DNA from: Mesocentrotus franciscanus
Lineage: Eukaryota; Echinodermata; Echinoidea; Camarodonta; Strongylocentrotidae
Assembly (NCBI GenBank): GCA_037976565.1
Contig: CP137670.1
Span: 20,367,395-20,431,394 of the forward strand
DNA: 64,000 nucleotides
Reading direction: 5' to 3'
Shown here: one piece after another, positions 1 to 11,699 of the stretch
How positions within the stretch are numbered: position 1 is the first letter of the stretch
How the letters are laid out: each line of letters starts with the position of its first letter
Program-made: the position numbers and the translations under genes
The notes under the pieces: generated by a model
Databases searched by the model: none
What the model was told of the DNA's origin: nothing
What the model saw: the letters and a program-made list of their open reading frames with translations, nothing else

Positions 1-34
1 GGGGGATGGGAACTTAGAGAGACCTGGTGGCGGA

Positions 35-212
35 TTATAAATCAACAATACCAGCGATACTCTCCTCATTCTCAACCATGAGCGCGAGGATTCGGGTCAG
101 AGTCATCAACTTGGTGCGCATGTCATCCAACGAAAGTTGCAGGATGGAGGGACACCAACATATCATGAGGTTCTCAGCATTCATTTTGTTTCCTTCACAA
201 CGACCTGTGACC
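35..212 (-). CDS. ARHGAP35-like: Alternative 3' terminal exon C, end of RhoGAP domain
   Basis: The acceptor ATATAG is followed by a G that completes the split arginine codon left by exon 9189-9294, then 58 codons and TAA. The peptide begins VTGRCEGNKMNAENLMICW and ends in ENEESIAGIVDL. It aligns without gaps to the terminal exons at 1500-1674 and 5282-5462, keeping M-x-A-E-N-L-x-I-C-W-x-P-S-x-L, the segment with the conserved GAP asparagine. By eye about 35 of 57 residues match copy B. It is open, correctly phased and carries its own stop. It could be a mutually exclusive last exon, or a recently silenced duplicate whose splicing signals survive. Its polyadenylation signal would lie outside the window. 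Confidence 0.65.
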
Positions 213-1499
213 CTATATTAGGAATAATGGAACGATCCAAATTAGCGTGAGACTACCGGTTGACGACACACGTTCCTGCGATAATTACTCCTAATTTACT
301 ACACTAACCATTGTCCTATCATCAACTCTTGACCAAAGCAATGATTAAACCTAACCCTAAGCCCAATCTCAATTACAACCTTAACTTCGTACTTTTGATG
401 AAGTTCACCCTGGAGCATTTGTCTACGGAGCAAAAATAGGATCATTGACCTGACCTTCATGGAACTTCCTAAAGTAATAGTTTTGTTGCAAGTGGTATAT
501 TTCAGTTCTTTCAAGTTGCGATTCACGGCCTGCGATCATCGTCACTGTGCAGTAACTATCCATCAGCCCTCTATGTTCCCTTTTAAGCATTTTAATCACT
601 GGCTTGCTAAATGCAGAACTTCAATATTAAGGAAGTATTTTTACATGAAAGTGCATACTACATCAAGGTTCTTATTTTAAAAAAATCCAAGGAGTTGCCA
701 GGATCAAGCGACCAAATTGACAGTTCCCGACAAGATTGAAAAGAGAAAATGGCAGTACAGTTTAACTATCCACGTCAGGACCGGCACCAATCGGGATGAG
801 TGATTTGGCTGGATATGGAAGATATGCTCATATACAGCTGTTCAGTGAGTTCTAGGCATGTGATATTGTCTTTCGTTAAGTGTTCCTATGATTTTTTTGT
901 AACAGGCTCTTATCTTTTATGCAATAAAATTGTACTTGAAATTGAAATAAAAGGAAACAAATCGAGGGATATTACTAATTCATTGATGTATGCTGTGTAT
1001 GGGTTCATGTTTTATGCATGTGACATATTTACAGTATGTTAAGTATGTATCGTGCCTGTGATAGCCGTGTGCATTATCGATGTGTACGGTTTATCGCGCT
1101 AGATTTAAGTGAGTTTTCCATGGTATTATTAGGTGGAAGTGTGTGAAAGAACAGCGTACAGACACAATGTACACTGCCAGATAACGTCCCGTTGATAGAT
1201 AGGTCCGTACAAGTGTGCGGCCATGTAAAGGAGGTCGGACTGCATGTGAATATCTCGAGGCAGTGGCACCTACACGATTTACAGAATTAAAATAAGTGGT
1301 AGGGCTGGTAATTTTACAAATAAAAACAGACCAAAAATGTTTCTTATGGCCCTTTGGATGTCTCTCTAAGGGGGTGGGCCAGGAAAAAGTTAAATGGTAG
1401 ATGTTTCAATTAACAATTTCAGCAATACATTCCTCACTCTATACCACGAGGCTGGGGGAAGGGGCCCTAAGAGAGTGTAATGAAAACCTGGTGGCGGTA
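213..1499. other. Interval between terminal exons C and B
   Basis: No gene or named repeat is recognised. The stretch just left of exon B (about 1455-1500) resembles the sequence left of exon C, sharing ACCTGGTGGCGG, so the duplicated unit extends past the stop codon. The rest is unclassified AT-rich sequence that may hold the 3' untranslated region of the isoform ending in exon B. Confidence 0.4.
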
Positions 1500-1674
1500 T
1501 CAATCGATGATACTAGCGATACTCTCCTCATTCTCCATTATGAGCTGGAGGATGCGGATCAGAATCATCCATTTGGTATGAAAGTCCTCCGGGGGGACTT
1601 GCAGGAGGGAGGGACACCAACATATAGCAAGGTTCTCAGCCTTCATTTTGTTCTCCTGACGTTGAGCTGTCACC
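1500..1674 (-). CDS. ARHGAP35-like: Alternative 3' terminal exon B, end of RhoGAP domain
   Basis: The acceptor TTCCCATAG is followed by G, then 57 codons and TGA (175 bp, the same entry phase as the other two terminal exons). The peptide begins VTAQRQENKMKAENLAICW, continues with CPSLL, and ends ENEESIASIID. It keeps the AENL-x-ICW-x-PS core of the final p190 GAP helices but differs from copy A in most other positions, so it would give a GAP domain with a different C-terminal face. It has no stop or frameshift across its length. It is either an alternative last exon or a duplicate that has stayed open. Confidence 0.7.
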
Positions 1675-2064
1675 CTATGGGAATAATGGAACGATCCAAG
1701 TTAGCATGGGGGCTGCCATGCCAGGTTGGGTCTCGACAAGAAAGAAGAATTGCATTTAAGATAATTTGCTTCTATACAAAGCTTTGAATGGTCAAGCTCA
1801 TTTATTTTATCCTACTAATTCATCAGACACTAAAACAAAATTAACTCTTAGAGATTGCATTTTTTAGTTGTGCCACACCAAAGTTTTGGAACAATATCCC
1901 ACTTGCCATGAGAGAAGCCCAATCAGTCACCATCTGCAGAGCTGTGTTAAAGACCAATTTGTAGGACTGCAAGGATTTTTCACTAAAGCGCATGAGAGTA
2001 TACATGTATTTGTGTTTTTTTCTTTTTATTATCAACTCTACTTTTTGTTTCCATATTGATGCCA

Positions 2065-2195
2065 TAAAACCCTCCTTAGAAATAATGGAATGACCAAGGT
2101 TAGCAAGTGACTGCCATGCCAGGGTGATAGTACCTCTTTCTGTGTGTGTTCCCTAATGATAGCCTGTAACCGGTAAACCCCCTTAGGAGTAATGG
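2065..2195. repeat. Decayed copies of the terminal-exon 5' flank
   Basis: The sequence around 2070-2130 (AATAATGGAATGACCAAGG, then TGACTGCCATGCCAGGG) matches the intron flank upstream of exon B (1677-1730), which has AATAATGGAACGATCCAAG and CTGCCATGCCAGG. A second, shorter match (TTAGGAGTAATGG) lies near 2183. No exon sequence remains beside them. They look like remnants of further duplications of the terminal-exon unit. Confidence 0.5.
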
Positions 2196-2199
2196 AAGA

Positions 2200-4240
2200 C
2201 TCCTAGTAAGGATGAAATCACTAGGCCAAAGTACCAAAGCCACTCACTTCATTGGCCTTAAAATATATTCGGACATGACTAAATGTTATGAAATTTCTAA
2301 TGTCAGCTTTTCCAATATTACACCGCAAAAGCCAAAGCAACGATAAGACAAATTTGCTAACAATATACATGTACATATACAGATATTCAGAGAGTTTGCA
2401 GATTGAATAAAGAAGAGCATTAGCATAAGCCCAATGTTCCCAATACAAACATAGAAGAATGACAGATTAAGCCAGATTTGTATTTTTTCTTCCTTTGACC
2501 CTAAATGATGAGCTTGATGTCAGTTCTTTCAAGAGAGAACAGTATGAAGAAAGCCCTTTTACAAAGTCCATACTGCATGGGTGGGGTAAAATATTGTACA
2601 GTTAAGCAACATAAAAATGGAGAGAAAGACACAATATAAACAATGATTTTACTGAATGCATAAATGATCATTGTTCAATAGATCTCCATCTAATCTAAGA
2701 GTGAAGATAATCAAGTACGTGGGTGCTTCCATTTATGAGTCATGAAATGTGAAGAAACTAAGAATTGCGAGTGTGAGGGATAAATTCTAGCTATTGAAAT
2801 CATTCAGATTTGCACTCGTTTTTTCTATTATTTAAAACTGTACATATGACCTTCCATATGAGTGCATCATCATTTCACCCGATTTCTAAAATGGAATTGC
2901 CATATTGTAAAGGAGGAAAGCTATGTGGGTTATTCCATTCTATTAATGTGGGAGTGTATTGCTAATGGCTGAGATTGAAACAGAATGGTAATAGCAGAAG
3001 AAAAGCAGAAGAAAGGCTTGCTTACTATGATATTAATGCCTACCGTCTGGTGTGAAATGGAGTATAAGTATACCGTGGGAAGCAGTGATGTCCAATGAAC
3101 CTTGAGAATGAAATCTATTTTTCAAAAACTTGACTAAGTGATTGCCAACCCTAAGATTGATCTGCTAGAGATGTATAACAATACCTTCCACTCTAAACAA
3201 AAATGATTGTTGACAAATACATTAAGGAATGCAAAAAAAAAGTGATATTGGTGGAAAAAGATGAAAATTCAATTCCTAGAAATTATGAAATCAAAAACCA
3301 ATAAGCTTCCCTAAGTAACCTCTTTCAATTCATGTAAACTCAATTGAAATTTTTAGAGAGGCAAAGAAAGTCTGAAATACCTTAATTCAAAATAAGCAAT
3401 TGGGAGATGGAAAATACATCAGCACTCTATCAATGTTAACAAAATCAAGTATCTAAAAAAAAACTTTAAAAAAGTAGAATGTGGTAGAGACATAGAGAAA
3501 GAGCCCTTAGGCAAGCAATTAAAGTCATGCTTGATACATGTATTGTCTATTCGACCGAATGATAATTGAAATGCAGTATTTTAAGTCTTACAGGCAGGCC
3601 TTCATATGCAATGTTGGTGTGCCACAAGGATCTTTCATTGGACCTATACTTTTCTTTTTAAAAAATACACAAAGTCATAACATGACTTTTAATAAAAAGA
3701 AATACCTTTGAGATAAACATAAGTATAGAGTTTGTTCACCTTAAAACCAATATCTACACAACTGGGAATGTATAGAACATAAAATGACTTCAGAAACAAG
3801 ATCCAATGCTGGTTACTATAACCCCCAAACCTGTTGATCATTCAATGAACAGGAGTATCCTCTTCATAATAACTGGAAGAAAAGCAATTCCTTTGCAATC
3901 TTTTTAAGGCTTGAGCTTATATATTCTAAAATTAATTTACAACACTACTTAATTGCATTGCAGAGTTAACATAAACATTGTTTGCTAAATAACAATAAAC
4001 AGATGCTCTAAGCAAGAACTTATCTTAACTTTTACCATTGTTTAAAACATATATATCTCAATACAATTTTTTATAAACTAAAGGTCTTGGACATCTTCAA
4101 TCTCTTTACCTTCTTTCAAAGAGCAGAGTTTATTTGACTGAAGTTAGCACCACCATCCTGACAATAAAAAGTTCCTCTTGCCATGATTCATAAAAGGTGT
4201 TTTGAAATAAACCATCTTCACGCAGAGAATAACTTACATC
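2200..4240. other. AT-rich interval, nothing recognised
   Basis: No open frame with family resemblance, no clear terminal repeats and no tandem array were seen on either strand. It lies between terminal exons B and A, so it is intron for isoforms using exon B or C and 3' flank or untranslated region for the isoform using exon A. Confidence 0.4.
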
Positions 4241-4249
4241 ACTAAGAAT

Positions 4250-4410
4250 ATCGGGTCCCGATTTTCATGAAACTACTTATGAAAAAAAACTGCCACAATT
4301 GTCAATGCTATAATAAATTTGCCATTGGTTGAACAAGAGCACTGATTTCAGCAGCTTATATGAAATCCTCTCAAGTCACTATAAGTGTCAAATTTTATGA
4401 TACAGGCCCC
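4250..4410 (-). repeat. MITE-like repeat, 'ACAGGGCC...TTTCATAA' family
   Basis: It shares phrases with repeats at 30288-30477, 30565-30712 and 48708-48840: TTTCATGAA at one end, a middle with CAATGCTA...AAATTTG...CAGCAGCTTAT, and GATACAGGCCC at the other. It lies in reverse orientation relative to those copies and is diverged. Its boundaries are approximate. Confidence 0.45.
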
Positions 4411-4639
4411 TGGTACCACAGTATTACTTAACATAGTTTGAACATATCAACATTCTCTATGGGAGGTGCTTGCTCGCATATGAACATGGCGTAGCAATAT
4501 GGTTAGTAGGTGTCGCATCTTCGGCAATCGAGATCGACTTATGATATAGTGACCGTGGGTGCATATGTGATGATGATGACGATGCATTGTTATTCGCAAC
4601 ATAAGTTTCTGAAGCTCCAGACTAGATTTTAGTAAGATG

Positions 4640-5045
4640 TCTGTATAATAGTGGTGATACTGTTTTCCTCGAAGCTCAGGTTCGCATCCTCACAACTATC
4701 CACATCTGACAGCTCTGGTCAAAATGGCCAAAATGCTCCAAATATCTCAGAATATCCTTCCTTTAAGCCAACATGGATACCGTTAAAACATTCCTTCCCT
4801 GAAGCTGCAGTGACGCTTTCCGGTACGCTCATCATCTCAAAGCTGTGGGTTACTCTGCCGAAACTCTCCTTCCACAAAACTATCAGCAGTCCTCCAGCCT
4901 GATCATAAGTGCAGTCTTCCACCATTCGTGCCACATAAACAGAGCACTACACTCCGTGATTGGGAAATTGGGTTGGTTATCCCCTCGGTCACCAACGGAG
5001 GTTACAGAGGGCTCCATTTGTTCACAAGACATAGGAAATATTCTC
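4640..5045. other. Unclassified segment, less AT-rich than surroundings
   Basis: The base composition is more balanced than the neighbouring DNA, and overlapping short open frames of 70-85 codons occur on both strands. None resembles a p190 segment or another family I know. It lies just downstream of terminal exon A in transcription order, so 3' untranslated sequence of that isoform or a diverged repeat are both possible. Confidence 0.3.
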
Positions 5046-5281
5046 AAGTGCAGGATAACATAATATAACTATGGGTGCTTCATTTCATACAGTGTGAAAA
5101 CAAATACAAAGCAAAGGCAACAGATTCACATATTCTGCTACTTATAGAAGTGATACGATGCTTGAAAAACCTCGCCATATATATCTAATTCTTGCAGTTG
5201 TTAAGGCTGACTATAATATAAACTGAACGTGAGAGGTTACTGGTCAATGGATTAACGCATGGAGTCTATAGGAGCCCATGC

Positions 5282-5462
5282 TCACGTGACAAAATCAAAC
5301 AGACTTTCTGAGTGTTCTACTATAAGCTTGAAGACTGCTGACAGAAGTGCTTCGTTTGCTAGGTCGTCAAATGATTTGCTTTGCGGGTGCAACATGGAGG
5401 GCCACCAACAAATGGAGAGATTTTCTGCGGTCATGAGGTTCACCTCCGAGCACCGAGTTATC
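5282..5462 (-). CDS. ARHGAP35-like: 3' terminal exon A, end of RhoGAP domain (most canonical)
   Basis: The acceptor GCTCCATAG is followed by a G that joins the AG left by exon 9189-9294 to make arginine, then 59 codons and TGA. The peptide begins ITRCSEVNLMTAENLSICW and ends ESLFDFVT. VNLMTAENLSICWWP is nearly identical to the corresponding vertebrate p190 stretch, which reads VNLMTSENLSICFWP as I recall it. This segment forms the last helices of the GAP fold and holds the conserved asparagine that helps stabilise the arginine finger and GTPase. It is the nearest terminal exon to the shared upstream exon and the best match to the family, so I take it as the default. Confidence 0.92.
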
Positions 5463-5937
5463 CTATGGAGCATAATGGAACAGTCCAAATTATACACATG
5501 GGGGTGTATTAAAGCATGTGGGTTATAAGACTTAATTATGGGGGTGAATTAAGGCATTTGTGATGTTATACTAGTAGAATTAATATGGACTGAAAAAATA
5601 TTGTGGTCACCAAAGTATGTGCACCTCAAAATACTGTTATACCATACAGAACATAATGGAATAGTTCATTGTTTACACGTGCCAGTGTGTTGAAGGGTCA
5701 CCTAACTTAACAATGGGGAACAAAGAATAATATTGCATGCTAAGTGATCAATGGTCATGAAATTTCACTTCTAAACACCAGGTGGTCCTACAGAAAGATA
5801 CATTTGTCGACATTGACACGTGTGTCATGTGTTTCAGTTATTAAGGCGTTCGGTATTGTTGAACACTGCATGCAATCATCTGTTAAAGGCCAGAAGGTGT
5901 GTTTAACTTCTTTCTGGCTCTCAGTGAACAAATATCA

Positions 5938-6250
5938 GGGGGGTGTTTCACAAAGATCCTAAGTTGAACTTATCTCTAAGTTGGACTTAACAATTATGGA
6001 AAGCCATTAGCATCTATGAAAATATTTAGTAAAAGTTTTTTTTTAAAGGGATAAAATGCTAATTCAAATCGTTCATATTTTCTATGATAAAGGAGATATC
6101 ATGTTCTTGATGTGGAATTTATAAAAAGTCTAAAATACCTGAATTTTCTCTTTTGAAAATATTTTATTTTAAGGCTACAAATGGCTCTCCATAATTTTTA
6201 AGTCCAACTTGGGGTTAAGTTTGACTTAGTATCTTTGTGAAACACCCCCC
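5938..6250. mobile_element. Foldback MITE, GGGGGGTGTTTCACAAAGA family, copy 1
   Basis: It starts GGGGGGTGTTTCACAAAGAT and ends with the reverse complement ATCTTTGTGAAACACCCCCC. Inside the ends, TAAGTTGGACTTAA is mirrored by TTAAGTCCAACTTGG. It has no coding capacity. Three more copies lie at 21369-21648, 43413-43702 and 49253-49544. This copy is longer and more diverged in the centre. Confidence 0.85.
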
Positions 6251-6488
6251 AGGAAGATATATTCAATTAATCTATGCTGGATTGTTCCACGGACAAAGTA
6301 TATCAGTGAAATGAAACTAATCCATGTTAACAAAAATAATTCCCGAGATGACAACTGTTTCCTTTGAGACATAAGGTAAATAAATATATATCAGTAAAAA
6401 TGAATTTAAACATTTAATAATTAATAATAATCTAAGAGCTCCATGACTACCAACGTTTCAATGAGAACATAATCGCCCATTGCTAAAG

Positions 6489-6609
6489 ATGTTCATTTAT
6501 TTTGCATGTAATAATACAGTTGTACCATAAATAGATAAGAGTATCTTCTGGGTATCATTTTAATTTTTATCTATTTATGGTATTATTACATGCAAAATAA
6601 ATGAACATC
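6489..6609. repeat. Near-perfect hairpin, arms of about 45 bp
   Basis: The left arm (6489-6535), with GATGTTCATTTATTTTGCAT at its start, is mirrored at 6566-6609 by ATGCAAAATAAATGAACATC. Both also carry the mirrored ATAAATAGATAA. The loop is about 30 bp. The arms are almost identical, which suggests a recent foldback insertion or active gene conversion. Confidence 0.8.
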
Positions 6610-6619
6610 ATAAATGATC

Positions 6620-9188
6620 AATATTAATATTAATATTGTTGTGTCTCTGATTAGTCTAGCACCTTTTTGAAAGAATGCTCAGTGCACAAAAGCTCTGGGG
6701 CCTTCCCTAAATCCCCTCCCTTTGCTTTCTATTATATGGGCTTTTCTTCTGGTTAGAATATGTTGATTTTGGTATCACTGGAAAGCTTATTGAATCATAT
6801 GTAATTATATAACACTTGTCACCACTCACCAACCTAGGAACAAAATAGAGTGCCAAAGTTTTGTTGAAAAGGACAGAAGTGAACATATATCTACATACCG
6901 AAAATACATGTTTAGAAAAAAGTATAGTACAGGCAAAGAACACTAATACCGGTATACCAAATTAGTTTGATATTCATAAGAAAGCTTATGAAAAACACTT
7001 CAACTTTGCTACACATTTATCTTCAAAATGTTCAGGTGAAAAGTTATAGCCTTCTGAAATTAGAGATACCTTCTTAACGCAGAAAAAAGTGCATGCTGCA
7101 AATTAATGCAACGCAAAGGGGGTTTACGGGCAAACGCACAAAGAATTAATAGCATGATATTCCAAATTTTATATTTCTTTGAAATTATTGATAAGAGGTC
7201 TTTTTATTTAAGGCTGTGTATTGACAACTTATCACATCATACCTTTTATCATTTGCTTAAAATTTGTGACCAACGGCATGATGCAGGTCATATTTGACCT
7301 ACATGTGTAAATGGTATGACTATTACAAGTGAAATAGATATGATCTTCTTAAAAATCAGAATATTCAAAATGCTGTACTTCACCTATAGAATTTGTCTTC
7401 ACTTACATACGAAAAAGCACATGCTCATTACATATAAGCATAAAATTAGGATAGGGATTTACTGCATGCATTTCATGCCAGGGCACTATATTGTACACAC
7501 TCTTAATAATGGAATCTGCCATTCATTGAATTCTAAAACTTAAATAAGGAAACAAAGAAAGGTATTAATTTAAATTAAAAATGAATTTGCATGCAGCTAC
7601 AGCTTTTCTGCTAAACAATCAGATTTCCTATCAAACAACCAGTAAAATATTTCACAAAGTCAACTCCTAACAAATTAAAATTTGATCAATCAACACTATT
7701 CAAATGACATTGTACAAAAACTGAAAAATGTAACACCTAAAAAGGCTACATTTAGGAGAGGAAAAATTTGTCAAATTTGGAATGATATCTAATTAAAAAA
7801 AACTGAACCTGTAGTTATTTGCTTTAACTTTACTTTACAAAATTTACTTTCAAATGTATTTCTTTAATACAAATATATCCCTTAAATACACCCATCAAAA
7901 TGCTTACTGTAAAGTAATATAAAAAAAAAATTTATATATATATGTATACTTGTCCAGCAGCAGTTATTAAGAAGATGATAAATGTAAATGTAATTAAAAT
8001 GGCATGATTAGGAAAATTAATAAGAGACCACTCAATTAAAGAGTAAAAACAGATATGACGGAGGAGGGATCTAAATGGATGAACCACTTTGACAACAGGT
8101 GAGACAATGAAATTTCTATGGAGGTACAGAGATGTGCAATAAATCTTGTTCATTAGCATTCTCCCGGGCCTTAAGAGCATTTTGGAGCAAACAAATAAAA
8201 ACAAAAAAACTTTAAAGCGGATATGTTGATAAAAAGTCTCTAGGATTATTTTTAAAAATTCTCGGTGGGTGCTGCATGATACCATTGTGAAAAGAAAAGA
8301 AAAAGTGTTAGGGTGCAGAAATGTTTTTATGAAGCTGCAAGCAATATTCTTAATTTGTCAACAAATGTAATTAAATCATACACCATGATAGTTCTCTCCG
8401 TACCAAAAAACAAACACAAATTTATAGTTTATATATTCCTTGATCCATGCATGCACTGTTAAACAATTTTAAATCTAAATTTCACACTTCTATGAACAAG
8501 TTATTGATCAAGGTCAAGATGTCACCTGATATTTTTTAATTGCTTTGCTACTTAGATATGAATACAAATAAGCAATTATCAAATCCTTCTGAAATACTGA
8601 AATTTTGATTGCTATAACAATGGGTAGATACGACTGAATACTTATTAAAATCCCAAAAGTGGTGTGAACTTAATTTCTGCATGTTTTCAGGCAGGTCAAG
8701 GTATTTTCACCACTTTCAATACCATAAAGGCATGTTAATGTGAAATAATTTTATTTGATATATGGTATGGTATGTCCAGATTTTTATTGTTTTTTTAATT
8801 TTTTTAAATCATCATCATGCCATGATACATGTACAAGTAAATATAATGCATGAATGTAAGAACAGATTTACCAAAGATAGTATAAATATGTATTCAAGGA
8901 TTTCTATCCTCTAGAAGGGATATCAAATAGTCAAAATTATCAAGGAAACCCAGATGTTTGTTTTGATGAGCTAAACCAAAGGCCAAATATGCTGGACTTA
9001 ACCCTCCAGAAAAATCACATGTAGTTGAACAGTGTGAATGCGACCACTGCATATGTTATGTAATTGGAAAAAAAGTGTGAATACAACTACTGAATATACT
9101 ACGTTATGGATGGATGAAAAGTGTGGATGCGACATGCAAACAGCTGGGAAATTTGGATGTACAGTGTGAATGCATTCTTGATACATAC
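6620..9188. other. Intron between terminal exon A and exon 9189, AT-rich
   Basis: No exon or defined repeat family is recognised in this 2.5 kb part of the last common intron. It is rich in poly-A and poly-T runs. Open frames here are low-complexity and show no family resemblance. Confidence 0.4.
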
Positions 9189-9294
9189 CTCTTCATGTGT
9201 TTCATCATGTAGGTGAGAACAGTCTTTTTGACCAATGACAGTCCTATCAGGTATTCAGGCAACCGCTCCACAAAGAGATCTTCGTTGTTGACAT
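9189..9294 (-). CDS. ARHGAP35-like: RhoGAP domain exon (penultimate)
   Basis: The acceptor CTGAGCAG is followed by AT, which completes an aspartate codon with the G from exon 11208. The exon encodes DVNNEDLFVERLPEYLIGLS and VLTYMMKHMKR, and ends with the donor GTATGT in phase 2. This is the helix corresponding to the vertebrate p190 stretch around FPKENHEVFKYVISHLNRV. All three downstream terminal exons start with a G that completes its final arginine codon, so this exon is the shared splice partner for every predicted isoform. Confidence 0.9.
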
Positions 9295-10159
9295 CTGCTC
9301 AGTAGTGAAAAGAGAAGGATAGTCAAGCTTGTAATGTGGTGTGATTCGATTTGTTTTCTTTTGTCTTTCTTTTTACAGGCATCGTTTAACAATGTTAAAT
9401 CTGAGATGCATGGCCCTACGTGTTATCAGTGTCTGTGATATGGTGTAATATTGAAGGCCTAACAAAAATTGCGCTTCAAAATGATCAAAAAGTGCCTCAA
9501 AAAAGTAAAAATCTTTGAGTGACCGATTTTACCATACTCGTTTCCCCCCAATAGACTGTAGTGTTATGAAAACTGTTAGGAAAACGCAAATTTGGTTTTG
9601 ATTTCCAATCATAAATATCTTGATAATCAGACAGGTGATCGGCTTGTAAAAGTCATGGGGTTCCTGACTGACCTAAAGGTTTAAAATTATCATTGCAGCA
9701 TGAGCTAAATCCAGAATTTTGTTTCAGAATCTGAGACAAAGCTACCGGATCCCTTTAAAGCTAATCTTGAGCTCTGGTATGGGAATCTTATTTTGAGAGA
9801 AGATAGCTATGATTTTTTCTGGATTGTTATCCTGCAGCGAATTGGTTGCACAAGCACAAAAAAACTTACTGGGCATCATCTTCGATAAAAACCACAACTC
9901 CCATTTGCACATAGTGTCCTGTGTTTAAGCACAAGGTGTCAGGGCCTACTCACCCAGATTTCCTTATCTTTCTATGCTCATTACTCAGCCACTATACATT
10001 TGTCATTTATTTGTAATCTTGAACATTCAGTGTAAGTTTCGTTGGATTCTGTGAGAATTCATTTTCTATATTTACCAGAACTCAAGTTTATCGTTAATTT
10101 GAAAAGGGTAGCCCGTTTCACATACTCATTAGAGCATACACCATGTAAGTGAGTCTAAT

Positions 10160-10407
10160 GGGGCGTTGCAAGAAAGTTGCAATTGATTGCAAGTTGTGAT
10201 TGATTGCAATTTGCAAAATTTGCAACTGATATTTGCAATTTAAGTTTTTGACAATTCAATGAAGTTAACTAGATCTAGCTTTTATCTCTCTCTCTTACTA
10301 ATCGATGCAAAGTTGAGTTGCGATCAATTGCAAATTTGCAATTAATCGCAAGACTTGCGCTTGATTTTGGAGATTTGCAATTGATTGCAACTTTCTTGCA
10401 ACGCCCC
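10160..10407. mobile_element. MITE with TTGCAA-rich terminal inverted repeats
   Basis: The ends are GGGGCGTTGCAAGAAAGTTG and its reverse complement at 10388-10407, continuing inward as repeated TTGCAATTGATTGCAA blocks. The flanks read GAGTCTAAT and ATAAGACTC. No coding sequence was seen. The interior is itself nearly palindromic, so the whole element can fold on itself. Confidence 0.85.
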
Positions 10408-10464
10408 ATAAGACTCAATTCTTTTTAAAAGTGACGTTGAAGTGTTTTAATAAAGTGGTTCAAA

Positions 10465-10641
10465 TACAGTCAAACCTGCTTTAATTACCATCTGTATAGT
10501 AAGACCACCTGCCTATAAAGATCACAGATTGTAATTCCCTTGAGCCGAGTTTCTCATTGAAACCTTTTCTTAAGGAACCTGTACATAAAGACCCCTTTTC
10601 TTGTCTCCCATAAACATTCTTTATAGACAGGTTTTTACTGC
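10465..10641. mobile_element. MITE, TACAGTCAAACCTG family, copy 1
   Basis: It starts TACAGTCAAACCTGCTTTAA and contains the family phrases AAGACCACCTG and CATTGAAACCTTTTC. It ends in a decayed copy of the inverted terminus (ATAGACAGGTTTTTACTG). Other copies lie at 15243, 22466, 26723 (partial), 46446 and 62431. The copy at 22466 shows a TA target duplication. Confidence 0.75.
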
Positions 10642-11207
10642 ACTTGACAAGAAAATGTGAATACGCACAATCTGCACCAAAAATGGAAAGACAGACAACA
10701 AAATTTAATCATTCCTCAATGAAAATTTTCTAGGCAGAGGGAATCACCAGAATGTGATTTCTTTTGCTTGTTAGGTTTATGCTACATGTATACATGTTCA
10801 ATGTATCACATGTTCCATTATGAATAATATGAAGCATTAGCCCTGCATTGTTCATAATAAAACATGGCCTGGGCTTTTTCTCTTTTCTAGTATCTATACA
10901 ATTGTATGTACTTTTACTTCCTTTGTTAATAATCATGATTGTTAATAATAAAGTGATATTGAAAAAAAAATATGAGGTTGAAAATATTACTTCTATAAAG
11001 AGACAGTGAAAGATTAAAGCCTCATTCAGATATTTTTTTACTAATTTTTTTTTATTTGATTCATTAATTAATTAATTTATTTATTTCACATATCTAAAAA
11101 AGGGTAGCCCAATCAGCTAATACACTGGTTTTTGTTGGGGCCCTTTAAAATACAAACAAATACCTTTCTCTACCAGCATAAAAACATATGCCAGGGACTA
11201 CACTAAC

Positions 11208-11423
11208 CTTTGTAGTCTGCAATCATCTTATCCTGCGTACTGTAGGGTATGATCGGCTCAGGGAGATTCTTGAAGAACTGCTTCAGGGCGGAGGCAACCG
11301 TGTTGGCGCTGAGGTTCTCTAACGAGTTCAGATCGGCGAGCTGATCCTCGTCAAACATCTTAATGATCAACTCGATATCAAATGCTTTACCAGACACCCT
11401 GTATATGCCTTCTTGGGAGATAC
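11208..11423 (-). CDS. ARHGAP35-like: RhoGAP domain core exon with arginine finger
   Basis: The acceptor CTTGCAG is followed by GT, and the exon is 72 codons in phase 1-1 with donor GTTAGT. It reads GISQEGIYRVSG, then a helix with MFDEDQLADLNSL, then NTVASALKQFFKNLPEPIIP and MIADYK. The R of GIYRVSG is the catalytic arginine finger of RhoGAP domains. The K-x-F-F-x-x-L-P-x-P motif is the family signature around the lysine that contacts the substrate. The spacing and the 'SANTVA' and 'PYSTQ' segments fit the p190 subfamily better than other RhoGAPs. Confidence 0.95.
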
Positions 11424-11699
11424 CTGCAAGAAATAGGACAGTACTGACATTACTGACACTACAGAGTTGTACCGACAGGTAAAATCATGTTTTGAAATGT
11501 TTTTCATTTTGTAACTATATGTATTGATCTGTTCTCAATTGTGTTGGAGATGAGGAACAAGTTCAGAGCAGCATTCTAATTTTCATCAAACGTCTTGATG
11601 AGCATATCGATATCATATACCTTCTTGGGAAATTCCTGCAAGAAATACAAGAGTATTGATGGTGAACTATCTGAACATTGTTCTAAAATATCTGCAATG

